From assembly GCA_030632035.1 (NCBI GenBank), contig DAOVJZ010000017.1, positions 1-12,970 on the forward strand: 12,970 nt of DNA, in the 5' to 3' direction. This stretch comes from Granulosicoccaceae bacterium. GTDB taxonomy: Bacteria > Pseudomonadota > Gammaproteobacteria > DAOVJZ01. The position numbers were made by a program, and so were the translations under genes. The notes beneath the pieces were generated by a model. That model had not been told where the DNA came from. It searched no databases and saw only the letters and a program-made list of their open reading frames with translations. Of the stretch, positions 1 through 7,144 are shown in pieces; the stretch's first letter is position 1; the number at the start of each line of letters is the position of its first letter.

Positions 1-57
1 GCCAGACCTCAAGCCACACGAGCAGTAGCAGAAGTTTGTCTGGGGGTAGCGAAATGA
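1..57 (+). CDS. murG: MurG C-terminus (UDP-GlcNAc:lipid I N-acetylglucosaminyltransferase), partial
   Basis: The frame beginning at base 1 reads ARPQATRAVAEVCLGVAK and stops at TGA 55-57. This fits the short alanine-rich C-terminal helix of MurG, the membrane-associated enzyme that converts lipid I to lipid II. Only 18 residues are visible, so the call rests mainly on gene order: murG directly precedes murC in gammaproteobacterial dcw clusters. The stop overlaps the murC start as ATGA (54-57), the usual sign of translational coupling in this operon. No catalytic region is in the window. Confidence 0.72.
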   Translation, partial: ARPQATRAVAEVCLGVAK

Positions 58-1574
58 GCAAGGCAACCAGAATGATGGGACAGAAAAAAACAGATACAAA
101 AGAAGCATCCCCTGTTACCCGATTGGATGCACACAAAACCAGGCGTGACTCAAGACTGCATGCGATGGGTCGTATGCGTTCTTTACACTTTATCGGTATT
201 GGTGGTTCCGGTATGGGTGGTATTGCGGAAGTGTTCCTTAATATGGGTTTTGAGATCACCGGTTCTGATTTGGGAGAGAACACAGTCACACTCAGGCTCA
301 AGGAGCTGGGTGCCAGGATTACCTTTGGCCATAATGCAAAGAATGTAAAAGGTTGTGATGTTGTGGTGACTTCTACCGCCATTCAGCAGGACAACCCTGA
401 AGTGATTGCCGCACGCAAGTTACATATTCCGGTTGTACCCCGTGCCGAAATGCTGGCTGAACTCATGCGCTTTCGTTATGGCATTGCCGTTGCCGGTACT
501 CATGGCAAGACAACCACTACCAGTTTGTTAGCCAGTTTGCTGGCTGAAGGTGAACTGGATCCGACTTTCGTGATTGGTGGGCGACTTAACAGTGCTGGTT
601 CACATGCCAAGCTGGGTTCGGGTGAATATCTGGTGGCAGAAGCAGATGAAAGTGATGCTTCATTCCTGCATTTACAACCGATGATGGCAATTGTCACTAA
701 TATCGATGCAGATCATATGTCTACTTATGATGGTGATTTCGAAAAATTAAGAAAAACTTTTGTCGATTTTCTTCATAATTTGCCTTTCTACGGGTTGGCG
801 GTTATGTGTATTGAAGACCCCATTGTTAAGGAAGTGCTGCCGGAAGTGACACGTCCCATTCTGAGTTATGGTTTTTCCAAATCTGCAGATGTGCGTGCCA
901 TTGATTTGAAACAGGAGGGCACGCGGGTTAATTTTTCAGTCGTGTGGCGGGATGAGGAACAACCTTTACCAGTCACATTAAATATGCCCGGTGAACATAA
1001 TGTATTAAATGCGCTGGCAGCGATTGCAGTTGCGCGTGAACTGGGTGTAGATGATAAGGCAATTCAAAGTGCGTTGGAAAAATTCCAGGGCATTGGTCGA
1101 CGTTTCCAGATCTACGGTGATATTAAACATCCAAAAGGAAACGCATTACTGGTGGATGATTACGGACATCATCCACGCGAAGTGGCGGCCACGATTCGTG
1201 CGGCTCGGGCAAGCTGGCCAGAGCGTCGGTTGCTTGTTGTGTTCCAGCCGCACCGTTACAGTCGCACACGTGATCTGTTTGAAGACTTTACCCAAGTGTT
1301 ATCTGAAGTAGATGTCTTGGTGTTGCTTGATGTATATGCAGCTGGCGAAGAACCAATTGCAGGTGCCGATGGCCGTACATTGGCACGTGCAATTCGTACA
1401 CGCGGACAGGTTGATCCGATTTTCTGCCAGAGTGTTGAAGACTTGCCTGATACGTTATCCGGATTACTGAAAGACGGTGATGTGTTACTGACCATGGGTG
1501 CAGGTAATATTGGCTTTGCTGCATCGGGTCTTTCTGCCGGCTTACAGGATGTTTCCGGGAGCAGCAAGGAGTGA
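54..1574 (+). CDS. murC: UDP-N-acetylmuramate--L-alanine ligase MurC
   Basis: MurC adds L-alanine to UDP-MurNAc using ATP, the first peptide step of cytoplasmic peptidoglycan precursor synthesis. The product is 506 aa, close to the usual 460-490. The N-terminal nucleotide-fold motif FIGIGGSGMGG lies at residues 46-56. The ATP-binding loop GTHGKTTTT is at 148-156, the Mur-ligase motif EADESDASF starts at 196, and DDYGHHP at 368-374 is followed by FQPHRYSRTRDL in the C-terminal ligase domain. I chose ATG 54 because it overlaps the murG stop (ATGA) and has a G-run, GGGGG 41-45, at suitable spacing. A TTG at 36 in the same frame is less likely. This start gives about 45 mostly polar, charged residues before the first beta strand, some 20 more than E. 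coli MurC. A shorter start at ATG 162 has no clear ribosome site. Family assignment is secure. Confidence 0.97.
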   Translation: MSKATRMMGQKKTDTKEASPVTRLDAHKTRRDSRLHAMGRMRSLHFIGIGGSGMGGIAEVFLNMGFEITGSDLGENTVTLRLKELGARITFGHNAKNVKGCDVVVTSTAIQQDNPEVIAARKLHIPVVPRAEMLAELMRFRYGIAVAGTHGKTTTTSLLASLLAEGELDPTFVIGGRLNSAGSHAKLGSGEYLVAEADESDASFLHLQPMMAIVTNIDADHMSTYDGDFEKLRKTFVDFLHNLPFYGLAVMCIEDPIVKEVLPEVTRPILSYGFSKSADVRAIDLKQEGTRVNFSVVWRDEEQPLPVTLNMPGEHNVLNALAAIAVARELGVDDKAIQSALEKFQGIGRRFQIYGDIKHPKGNALLVDDYGHHPREVAATIRAARASWPERRLLVVFQPHRYSRTRDLFEDFTQVLSEVDVLVLLDVYAAGEEPIAGADGRTLARAIRTRGQVDPIFCQSVEDLPDTLSGLLKDGDVLLTMGAGNIGFAASGLSAGLQDVSGSSKE

Positions 1575-1588
1575 TCATAGGACAACTT

Positions 1589-2512
1589 ATGACAAAACAA
1601 AAACGAACACCATCAACCTGGCATGGCACGTTGTTATACAACGAGCCAATGGCGCGTCATACCTCATGGCGCACAGGTGGTAATGTAGATCGTTTTTATA
1701 AACCGACTGATATTAATGATCTGGCTGAATATTTAAAGAGCATCCATGAAGATGAACCACTGTACTGGGTAGGTTTGGGTAGTAATTTACTGGTACGTGA
1801 TGATGGTGTTCGTGGCACAGTTATTTGCACCAGTGGCGTGTTGAATACGATTGAAGAGCGTAACGGATTAATTTATGCCGAGTCCGGTGTGAGCTGTGCC
1901 AAGACTGCACGCTTTACTGCACGATTGGGTTTGGTTGGTGCAGAATTTTTATCAGGTATTCCCGGTACTATGGGTGGTGCCTTGGCTATGAATGCCGGTG
2001 CATTTGGTGGAGAAACCTGGCCATTGGTAGCCAAGGTGGAAACCATGAATCGTTATGGTGAACGTTTTGTACGTACACCGGATGAATATAAAGTCGGTTA
2101 CCGTCATGTTGAAGGAATAGAAGGTGAATGGTTTGTTGCTGCTTACCTGAAACTCGAACATGGTGATGCTGAAGCAGGCACATCGCGCATCAAGGAGTTG
2201 TTGGCCAAGCGCAATGAATCCCAACCCGTGCAAACGCTCTCTTGCGGTTCTGTGTTCCGCAATCCGGAAGGTGATTTTGCGGCACGTTTGATCGAGGAAT
2301 GTGGCCTGAAGGGTACTTGCATCGGCAATGCCTGTGTTTCAGATAAACATGCCAACTTTGTTATCAACACCGGTGATGCAACAGCAAAGGATATTGAACT
2401 GCTGATTAATAAAGTGCGTGACACGGTTGCGCAACAGAAAGGCATCAAACTGGAAGCAGAAGTACATATTATTGGTGAACCAGCCCACCTTTCTTACCAG
2501 GGGGCGAGATGA
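1589..2512 (+). CDS. murB: UDP-N-acetylenolpyruvoylglucosamine reductase MurB (type II-like)
   Basis: MurB is a cytoplasmic FAD enzyme that uses NADPH to reduce UDP-GlcNAc-enolpyruvate to UDP-MurNAc, the substrate for MurC. The 307-aa product has the FAD-binding motif GLGSNLLV at 62-69 and SGIPGTMGGALAMNAG at 122-137. The YR pair is at 171-172, the serine proton donor is in CGSVFRNP (Ser221), and the late catalytic Glu is in LEAEVHIIGEP (Glu291). Length and motif layout fit the shorter type II group rather than the roughly 340-aa E. coli type I enzyme. ATG 1589 is preceded by AGGA 1579-1582 at 6-base spacing. An in-frame GTG at 1571, overlapping the murC stop, is a possible alternative adding six residues. 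E. coli has murB elsewhere on the chromosome; here it sits between murC and ddl. Confidence 0.96.
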   Translation: MTKQKRTPSTWHGTLLYNEPMARHTSWRTGGNVDRFYKPTDINDLAEYLKSIHEDEPLYWVGLGSNLLVRDDGVRGTVICTSGVLNTIEERNGLIYAESGVSCAKTARFTARLGLVGAEFLSGIPGTMGGALAMNAGAFGGETWPLVAKVETMNRYGERFVRTPDEYKVGYRHVEGIEGEWFVAAYLKLEHGDAEAGTSRIKELLAKRNESQPVQTLSCGSVFRNPEGDFAARLIEECGLKGTCIGNACVSDKHANFVINTGDATAKDIELLINKVRDTVAQQKGIKLEAEVHIIGEPAHLSYQGAR

Positions 2513-2682
2513 TCGCGCAGAGATTTGATTCCACAACAGATTTTCTGAGGGAGCGGAATAACAGTGTGTATTCCCGACTGAAGAAGATTTGTTGTGGAAT
2601 CAAAGATCAAGTGAGGGCTCGTCATCCTGGTGAGAAAGGTGGGCTAGGACAGGGTTATCCGAATGGGGGGTACGACACGTGA
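2509..2682 (+). CDS. Possible small protein filling the murB-ddl gap (57 aa, unrecognised)
   Basis: An open frame starts at ATG 2509, overlapping the murB stop as ATGA, and ends at TGA 2680-2682, overlapping the ddl start. A G-run (2500-2504) lies just upstream of the ATG. The predicted 57 residues begin MIAQRFDSTTDFLRER. They include an adjacent Cys pair (28-29), are mildly basic (ten Arg/Lys against six Asp/Glu), and end in a Gly-rich tail from residue 41. I do not recognise a family, and see no signal peptide or membrane segment. Both ends are placed as in translationally coupled genes, which argues for translation. Against it, the frame runs through both arms of a large inverted repeat (2524-2604), so it may be a by-product of an inserted palindrome. 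It could also serve only to carry ribosomes from murB to ddl. Confidence 0.35.
   Translation: MIAQRFDSTTDFLRERNNSVYSRLKKICCGIKDQVRARHPGEKGGLGQGYPNGGYDT
2524..2604. repeat. 81-base imperfect palindrome with a 23-bp stem in the murB-ddl gap
   Basis: Bases 2524-2546 are complementary to 2582-2604 over 23 positions. The outermost 15 (TTTGATTCCACAACA with TGTTGTGGAATCAAA) are perfect, and the only departures further in are two G-U wobbles. Inside the arms a second small hairpin forms from GGAATA 2555-2560 and TATTCC 2569-2574 around an 8-base loop. No run of T follows, so it does not look like an intrinsic terminator. As RNA, a helix this long is of the kind RNase III cuts. As DNA, it could be a small palindromic repeat element. 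I see no second copy in the window. Confidence 0.85.
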
Positions 2683-3656
2683 TGAGCCCTGTTCAGCAAG
2701 AACAATTTGGAAAGGTAGCCGTGTTAATGGGTGGCCTTTCTGCTGAACGTGAGATTTCGCTGAAAAGCGGAAATGCGGTACTGGAAGCATTACAACGCCG
2801 TGGTGTAAATGCACACGGTATTGATGTGGGACATGATGTGTTGCAACAACTAACGACGGGTAAATTCGATCGGGTATTCAACATGCTGCACGGTCGCGGT
2901 GGTGAAGATGGTGCTATGCAGGGTGCACTTGAAACCATTGATTTGCCTTATACCGGCAGTACTGTAATGGCTTCTGCTATCAGTATGGACAAACTGCGTA
3001 CCAAGCAGTTGTGGAAAGGCATTGATCTGCCTACACCGGCATTTGAAGTATTGAATGGTAATACTGATCTGGGTGCAGTGGTTAAAAAACTGGGATTACC
3101 TTTAATGATTAAACCGGCGCTGGAAGGCTCCAGTATTGGCATGAGCAAGGTAGAAAAGGCAGAACAAATGGCAGCGGCCTATCAAGCGGCGGCTGAATAC
3201 GATGATTGTGTATTGGCAGAAAAATGGATCACGGGAGCTGAATATACAGCGGCCATTTTGGGGCAAGATGTTCTGCCATTAATCAAACTGGAAACACCGC
3301 GTGAATTTTATGATTACGAGGCCAAGTATCAGAAAGACACGACTCGTTATTTGTGTCCCTGTGGTCTGGATGTAAACAAAGAAAAGGAAATACAGGACCT
3401 GGCTATGGCCGCATTCAAGTCATTGGGTTGCAGTGGATGGGGACGCGTCGATTTCATGTGTGATGAGAACGGCAAGCCCTGGTTAATTGAAGTGAACACG
3501 ATTCCGGGTATGACTGATCACAGTTTGGTACCGATGGCGGCACGTACAGCGGGTATCGATTTTGATGAGCTTGTTATACGGATATTACAAACCAGCATGA
3601 CCAATTCAGATCATGGCGGTGAAAACAGTCATGGAGGGATAGCCAATGCCAGCTAG
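2682..3656 (+). CDS. ddlB: D-alanine--D-alanine ligase (DdlB type)
   Basis: Ddl joins two D-alanines with ATP to give the dipeptide that MurF adds to the precursor, the target of vancomycin and the step blocked by D-cycloserine. The 324-aa product is family length and collinear with E. coli DdlB. It shows GGLSAEREISL near the N-terminus, HGRGGEDG at 70-77, the ATP-grasp motif KPALEGSSIGM, EKWITGAEYTAAI, FYDYEAKY in the active-site loop, and metal/ATP ligands in IEVNTIPGMTDHSLVP (Asn272). The start is ATG 2682, with an in-frame GTG immediately upstream at 2679. A G-run at 2665-2670 serves either, with slightly better spacing to the GTG. The 3' end overlaps ftsQ by 11 bases. The 169-bp spacer from murB is unusually long for this operon and holds a large palindrome. 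Confidence 0.97.
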   Translation: MSPVQQEQFGKVAVLMGGLSAEREISLKSGNAVLEALQRRGVNAHGIDVGHDVLQQLTTGKFDRVFNMLHGRGGEDGAMQGALETIDLPYTGSTVMASAISMDKLRTKQLWKGIDLPTPAFEVLNGNTDLGAVVKKLGLPLMIKPALEGSSIGMSKVEKAEQMAAAYQAAAEYDDCVLAEKWITGAEYTAAILGQDVLPLIKLETPREFYDYEAKYQKDTTRYLCPCGLDVNKEKEIQDLAMAAFKSLGCSGWGRVDFMCDENGKPWLIEVNTIPGMTDHSLVPMAARTAGIDFDELVIRILQTSMTNSDHGGENSHGGIANAS

Positions 3657-4434
3657 ACGCCACACACGCAAAACAAAAGCAATGACAAAAGTGAGAATCA
3701 ATATCAATAAACAATATGTATTTGTCAGTATGCTTACAGTCATTGTGTTGGCTGGAATGGTTTGGGTGATGCAGTTACTGAATGATCCGGAAGCCTTTCC
3801 GTTACGTTCAGTGCGGGTTGAAGGCCAGTTTAATCATCTAACAGCAGAAGAACTGGAAAAGGCAGTGGCCCCAAAAGTAGGCAAGAGTTTTTTTAATGTG
3901 AATGTGGATGCCATCAAGGAAGTGACTGGAGAACTACCCTGGGTGGCTAATGTGTCAGTGCGTCGTATGTGGCCAGATGGTTTACGTATTCTGGTAACTG
4001 AGCAAAAGGCTTTTGCACGCTGGAATAAAAAATCACTGGTGAATGCAGAAGGAGAGGTGTTTACACCCGATTCAAAAACCATGCCGGAGGGTTTGCCGCA
4101 GTTGACGGGGCCTGAAGGAACACAAATAAAAGTGATAGTGCGTTATATGCAAATGGAGGAATTATTATCTCCTGGGGAATTGCATGTAAAGAAACTGGAT
4201 TTAAATGCACGTCATGCGTGGATAACAGAGCTGGATAATGGCATGACATTATTATTGGGTCGCAAGAATAGCCAACAGCGTCTGGCACGGTTTATTCAGA
4301 TATACAAAACTGTTTTTGCTGGAGCAATGAATAATAAAAAGCGTATCGACTTGCGTTACAGCAATGGTTTTGCAGTTTATGGCAAGAATAAGGTGTCAAC
4401 AGTGGTTGTACCAACAGGACAATTTCGAGGATAA
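3646..4434 (+). CDS. ftsQ: Cell division protein FtsQ
   Basis: FtsQ is a bitopic inner-membrane protein of the divisome that recruits FtsB and FtsL and links cytoplasmic assembly to septal peptidoglycan synthesis. The 262-aa product has a basic cytoplasmic tail (1-24) and one membrane segment around 25-45 (VFVSMLTVIVLAGMVW within it). A POTRA domain follows from about residue 51 (FPLRSVRVEGQFNHL). The FtsQ-type beta domain after it includes LPQLTGPEG and ends near RIDLRYSNGFAVYG. Length is close to E. coli FtsQ (276). ATG 3646 has GGAGG 3633-3637 at 8-base spacing inside the end of ddl and overlaps the ddl stop region. An in-frame ATG at 3682 would give a shorter tail but lacks so good a site. 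Two bases separate its stop from ftsA. Confidence 0.95.
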   Translation: MPARRHTRKTKAMTKVRININKQYVFVSMLTVIVLAGMVWVMQLLNDPEAFPLRSVRVEGQFNHLTAEELEKAVAPKVGKSFFNVNVDAIKEVTGELPWVANVSVRRMWPDGLRILVTEQKAFARWNKKSLVNAEGEVFTPDSKTMPEGLPQLTGPEGTQIKVIVRYMQMEELLSPGELHVKKLDLNARHAWITELDNGMTLLLGRKNSQQRLARFIQIYKTVFAGAMNNKKRIDLRYSNGFAVYGKNKVSTVVVPTGQFRG

Positions 4435-4436
4435 GA

Positions 4437-5672
4437 ATGACAAAAAAAGGTGACAGAAATTTACTCGTCGGACTGGATATTGGTACATCCAAGGTCGTGG
4501 CCATTGTGTGTGAGCTAACACCGGAGAATACAGTAGATATCATTGGTATTGGTTCACATCCCTCGCGTGGTTTGAAAAAGGGTGTAGTGGTTGATATTGA
4601 ACGCACAGTGCAATCCATTCAGCGTGCTGTTGAAGAAGCCGAATTGATGGCTGGTTGCGAGATCCATTCAGTTTATGCTGGCATTGCGGGTAGCCATATT
4701 CGTAGTCTTAATTCGCACGGCATTGTTGCTATCAAGGATAAAGAAGTGGCATCAGATGATGTAGAGCGTGTGATTGATGCAGCACGTGCTGTGGCGATTC
4801 CAGCTGATCAAAAGCTATTGCATGTGTTACCACAGGAATTTGTAATTGACGAACAGGAAGGTATTCGCGAGCCGGTTGGTATGTCCGGTGTGCGTCTGGA
4901 AGCCAAGGTGCATCTGGTAACCGGTGCAGTGAGTGCCGCACAGAATATTATCAAATGTGTAGAACGTTGTGGCCTTACCGTCGATGACATCATCCTGGAA
5001 CAACTGGCCTCAAGTTATTCTGTTCTAATAGAAGATGAAAAGGAACTGGGTGTGTGTATGGTGGATATCGGTGGTGGTACGACTGATATAGCTGTCTTTA
5101 TAGACGGGGCTATCCAGCATACGGCTGTGATTCCGATTGCAGGGGATCAAGTTACTAATGATATTGCGGTTGCGTTGCGTACACCAATGCATTCTGCAGA
5201 AGAACTCAAAATGAAATATGCCAGTGCGCTAACACAGCTGGCAGCACCTGATGAAACTATTGAAGTACCAAGCGTCGGTGAACGTGCGCCACGACAGCTT
5301 GCACGCCAGACATTGGCTGAAGTTGTTGAACCACGTTATGAGGAGCTGTATTCACTTGTTTTGAGTGAGCTGCAGCGCAGTGGTTTTGCAGATCGCATTG
5401 CTGCTGGCATTGTGTTGACAGGTGGTAGCTCAAAGATTGAAGGCGCAATTGAGCTGGCTGAGGAAATATTTCATATGCCAGTACGTTTAGGTGTGCCTCA
5501 GCACATATCAGGATTAGTAGAAGTGGTTAGTAATCCTATTCATGCCACGGGCGTGGGGTTACTGCTATATGGAAGTAAAAATAGAGGTGTGAAGAGTAGT
5601 CATTTTGCAGGCGGTGCAGGTGTAAAGGGTATGTTTGAAACCATGCGTAGTTGGTTTCAAGGTAATTTTTAG
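4437..5672 (+). CDS. ftsA: Cell division protein FtsA
   Basis: FtsA is an actin-fold ATP-binding protein that tethers FtsZ to the inner membrane and recruits later divisome proteins. The 411-aa product (E. coli 420) has the phosphate-1 motif LLVGLDIGTSK (Asp14) and the FtsA-specific 1C/SHS2 region after about residue 80. The phosphate-2 motif VDIGGGTTD is at 209-217, and the adenosine motif IVLTGGSSKIEG follows. The C-terminal amphipathic membrane-targeting helix GMFETMRSWFQGNF occupies 398-411. GAGG 4427-4430 lies 6 bases before the ATG. The gene is tightly coupled to ftsQ and separated from ftsZ by 60 AT-rich bases. Confidence 0.98.
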   Translation: MTKKGDRNLLVGLDIGTSKVVAIVCELTPENTVDIIGIGSHPSRGLKKGVVVDIERTVQSIQRAVEEAELMAGCEIHSVYAGIAGSHIRSLNSHGIVAIKDKEVASDDVERVIDAARAVAIPADQKLLHVLPQEFVIDEQEGIREPVGMSGVRLEAKVHLVTGAVSAAQNIIKCVERCGLTVDDIILEQLASSYSVLIEDEKELGVCMVDIGGGTTDIAVFIDGAIQHTAVIPIAGDQVTNDIAVALRTPMHSAEELKMKYASALTQLAAPDETIEVPSVGERAPRQLARQTLAEVVEPRYEELYSLVLSELQRSGFADRIAAGIVLTGGSSKIEGAIELAEEIFHMPVRLGVPQHISGLVEVVSNPIHATGVGLLLYGSKNRGVKSSHFAGGAGVKGMFETMRSWFQGNF

Positions 5673-5732
5673 TATTGAGAAAGCAGTTAATTTTTATTTT
5701 TAAGTTTAAAACAACAATTAGGAGGCATTAAC

Positions 5733-6890
5733 ATGTTTGAACTAATGGACACATACAGTCAGAGTGCGGTCATTAAGGTGATCGGTGTTGGGGGAGGTGG
5801 CGGTAATGCCATTGACCATATGGTTGAAGCCAATATTGAAGGCGTTGATTTTATTTGTGCAAATACAGATGCACAGGCGCTGAAAAATGCATCGGCCAAG
5901 ACATTGTTGCAACTAGGCAATGAAATTACCAAGGGACTGGGCGCTGGCGCGGATCCGGACATAGGTCGTCAGTCAGCACTGGAAGATCGTGATCGTATTA
6001 TCGATGTGATTGAAGGTGCGGATATGGTATTCATCACCGCAGGCATGGGTGGTGGTACCGGTACGGGTGCAGCACCCGTCGTTGCGCAGGTAGCCAAAGA
6101 GATGGGTATCCTGACTGTGGCAGTTGTTACCAGACCATTTGCATTTGAAGGTGCAAAACGCAGTCACTTGGCCGAAGTCGGTATGCAGGAATTGACCCAG
6201 TATGTAGATTCCTTAATTACTATTCCAAACGAGAAGTTACTGAGCGTATTGGGCAAGAACGTGAGTTTGCTGGATGCCTTCCGTGCAGCCAATGACGTGT
6301 TGCTGGGTGCAGTACAGGGTATTGCCGAGCTGATTACACGTCCTGGTCTGATCAACGTGGATTTCGCGGATGTACGTACCGTGATGTCAGAAATGGGTAT
6401 GGCCATGATGGGTACCGGTGTTGCCAGTGGTGAAGACCGTGCTCGTATGGCGGCAGAACAGGCGGTTGCCAGTCCATTGCTGGATGATATCGACCTGGCT
6501 GGTTCTCAGGGTATTCTGGTGAATATTACAGCTGGTATGGATATGTCTATCGGTGAATTTGAGGAAGTAGGTAATACCGTTAAGGAATTTGCTTCGGATA
6601 ATGCCACTGTCGTGGTCGGTACCGTAATTGATCCTGAAATGCGCGGGGATATGCGTGTGACTGTTGTCGCGACGGGTCTGGGTGGCCGTAAGGCAGCAAC
6701 TAGCAGTGATGAAGAACGCTCTGTGAAGTTGGTTCAGAAGGTCAGTAATAGCGATTTGGACTACGGTGATCTGGATAAACCTACTGTCATGCGTAACAAA
6801 AATACCAGTGCTGGTGAGGGGTTAGCAAATTCTGGGGAAAACCTGGACTATCTGGATATTCCAGCCTTCTTGAGAAGACAGGCAGATTAA
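5733..6890 (+). CDS. ftsZ: Cell division GTPase FtsZ
   Basis: FtsZ is the tubulin-like GTPase that polymerises into the Z ring at mid-cell. The 385-aa product (E. coli 383) has the nucleotide-binding IGVGGGGGNA near residue 17 and the tubulin signature GGGTGTG at 106-112. The T7 synergy loop NVDFADVRTVM begins at Asn208, with the catalytic Asp pair at 210 and 213. A short variable linker leads to the conserved C-terminal peptide DYLDIPAFLRRQAD (372-385), which binds FtsA and ZipA. The ribosome site is excellent: AGGAGG 5720-5725, 7 bases before ATG 5733, stronger than those of ftsQ or ftsA and consistent with the high FtsZ output known in other bacteria. The AT-rich spacer (5673-5732) holds only a weak promoter candidate (TTGAGA 5675-5680, no good -10). 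An FtsZ-specific promoter could instead lie inside ftsA. Confidence 0.99.
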   Translation: MFELMDTYSQSAVIKVIGVGGGGGNAIDHMVEANIEGVDFICANTDAQALKNASAKTLLQLGNEITKGLGAGADPDIGRQSALEDRDRIIDVIEGADMVFITAGMGGGTGTGAAPVVAQVAKEMGILTVAVVTRPFAFEGAKRSHLAEVGMQELTQYVDSLITIPNEKLLSVLGKNVSLLDAFRAANDVLLGAVQGIAELITRPGLINVDFADVRTVMSEMGMAMMGTGVASGEDRARMAAEQAVASPLLDDIDLAGSQGILVNITAGMDMSIGEFEEVGNTVKEFASDNATVVVGTVIDPEMRGDMRVTVVATGLGGRKAATSSDEERSVKLVQKVSNSDLDYGDLDKPTVMRNKNTSAGEGLANSGENLDYLDIPAFLRRQAD

Positions 6891-6933
6891 TAGCCTATTA
6901 AAATTTTGACCAACTTCACGGTTTAGAGGGCTC

Positions 6934-6965
6934 AGAGGGGGAACCAAGCTGGGGTTTACCCCTCT
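6934..6965 (+). other. Hairpin downstream of ftsZ, no U-tract
   Basis: AGAGGGG 6934-6940 pairs with CCCCTCT 6959-6965, and AACC 6942-6945 can pair inside it with GGTT 6953-6956, leaving a 7-base loop. A competing hairpin, GGGG 6951-6954 with CCCC 6959-6962 around TTTA, uses the same C-run. The bases after it are AATATCGG, so this is not a canonical intrinsic terminator. It could stabilise the ftsZ 3' end or be an RNA processing signal. Confidence 0.5.
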
Positions 6966-7104
6966 AATATCGGAAGTGACAATTTCTCTGGTTCCAATGG
7001 GGTGGTGGGTAATATTCTAATTTCCCCCCTCGGTTGCCGAGAAATGTGAAATTGTTTACTATTCGCGCGGTGGGTCGATGATATTATTGTGTTATGGGCC
7101 TTTT

Positions 7105-7132
7105 TTGACAGGCGCGAAATAGTGGTTAAAAT
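7105..7132 (+). promoter_or_regulatory. Strong sigma-70 type promoter for lpxC
   Basis: A perfect -35 TTGACA (7105-7110) and a -10 TAAAAT (7127-7132, five of six consensus bases) are separated by 16 bases. A start of transcription about 7 bases past the -10 would fall near 7139-7140, only about five or six bases before the lpxC ATG at 7145. It is the best promoter match I found in the window. Confidence 0.65.
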
Positions 7133-7144
7133 CAATAGATTATA

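Noticed and set aside
1571..1588. GTG 1571 as the murB start
   Set aside because: The GTG overlaps the murC stop but its AAGGAG (1566-1571) runs into the codon itself. ATG 1589 has AGGA at proper spacing.
6934..6965. Hairpin after ftsZ as an intrinsic terminator
   Set aside because: No T-run follows the stem, so I list it only as a structure.
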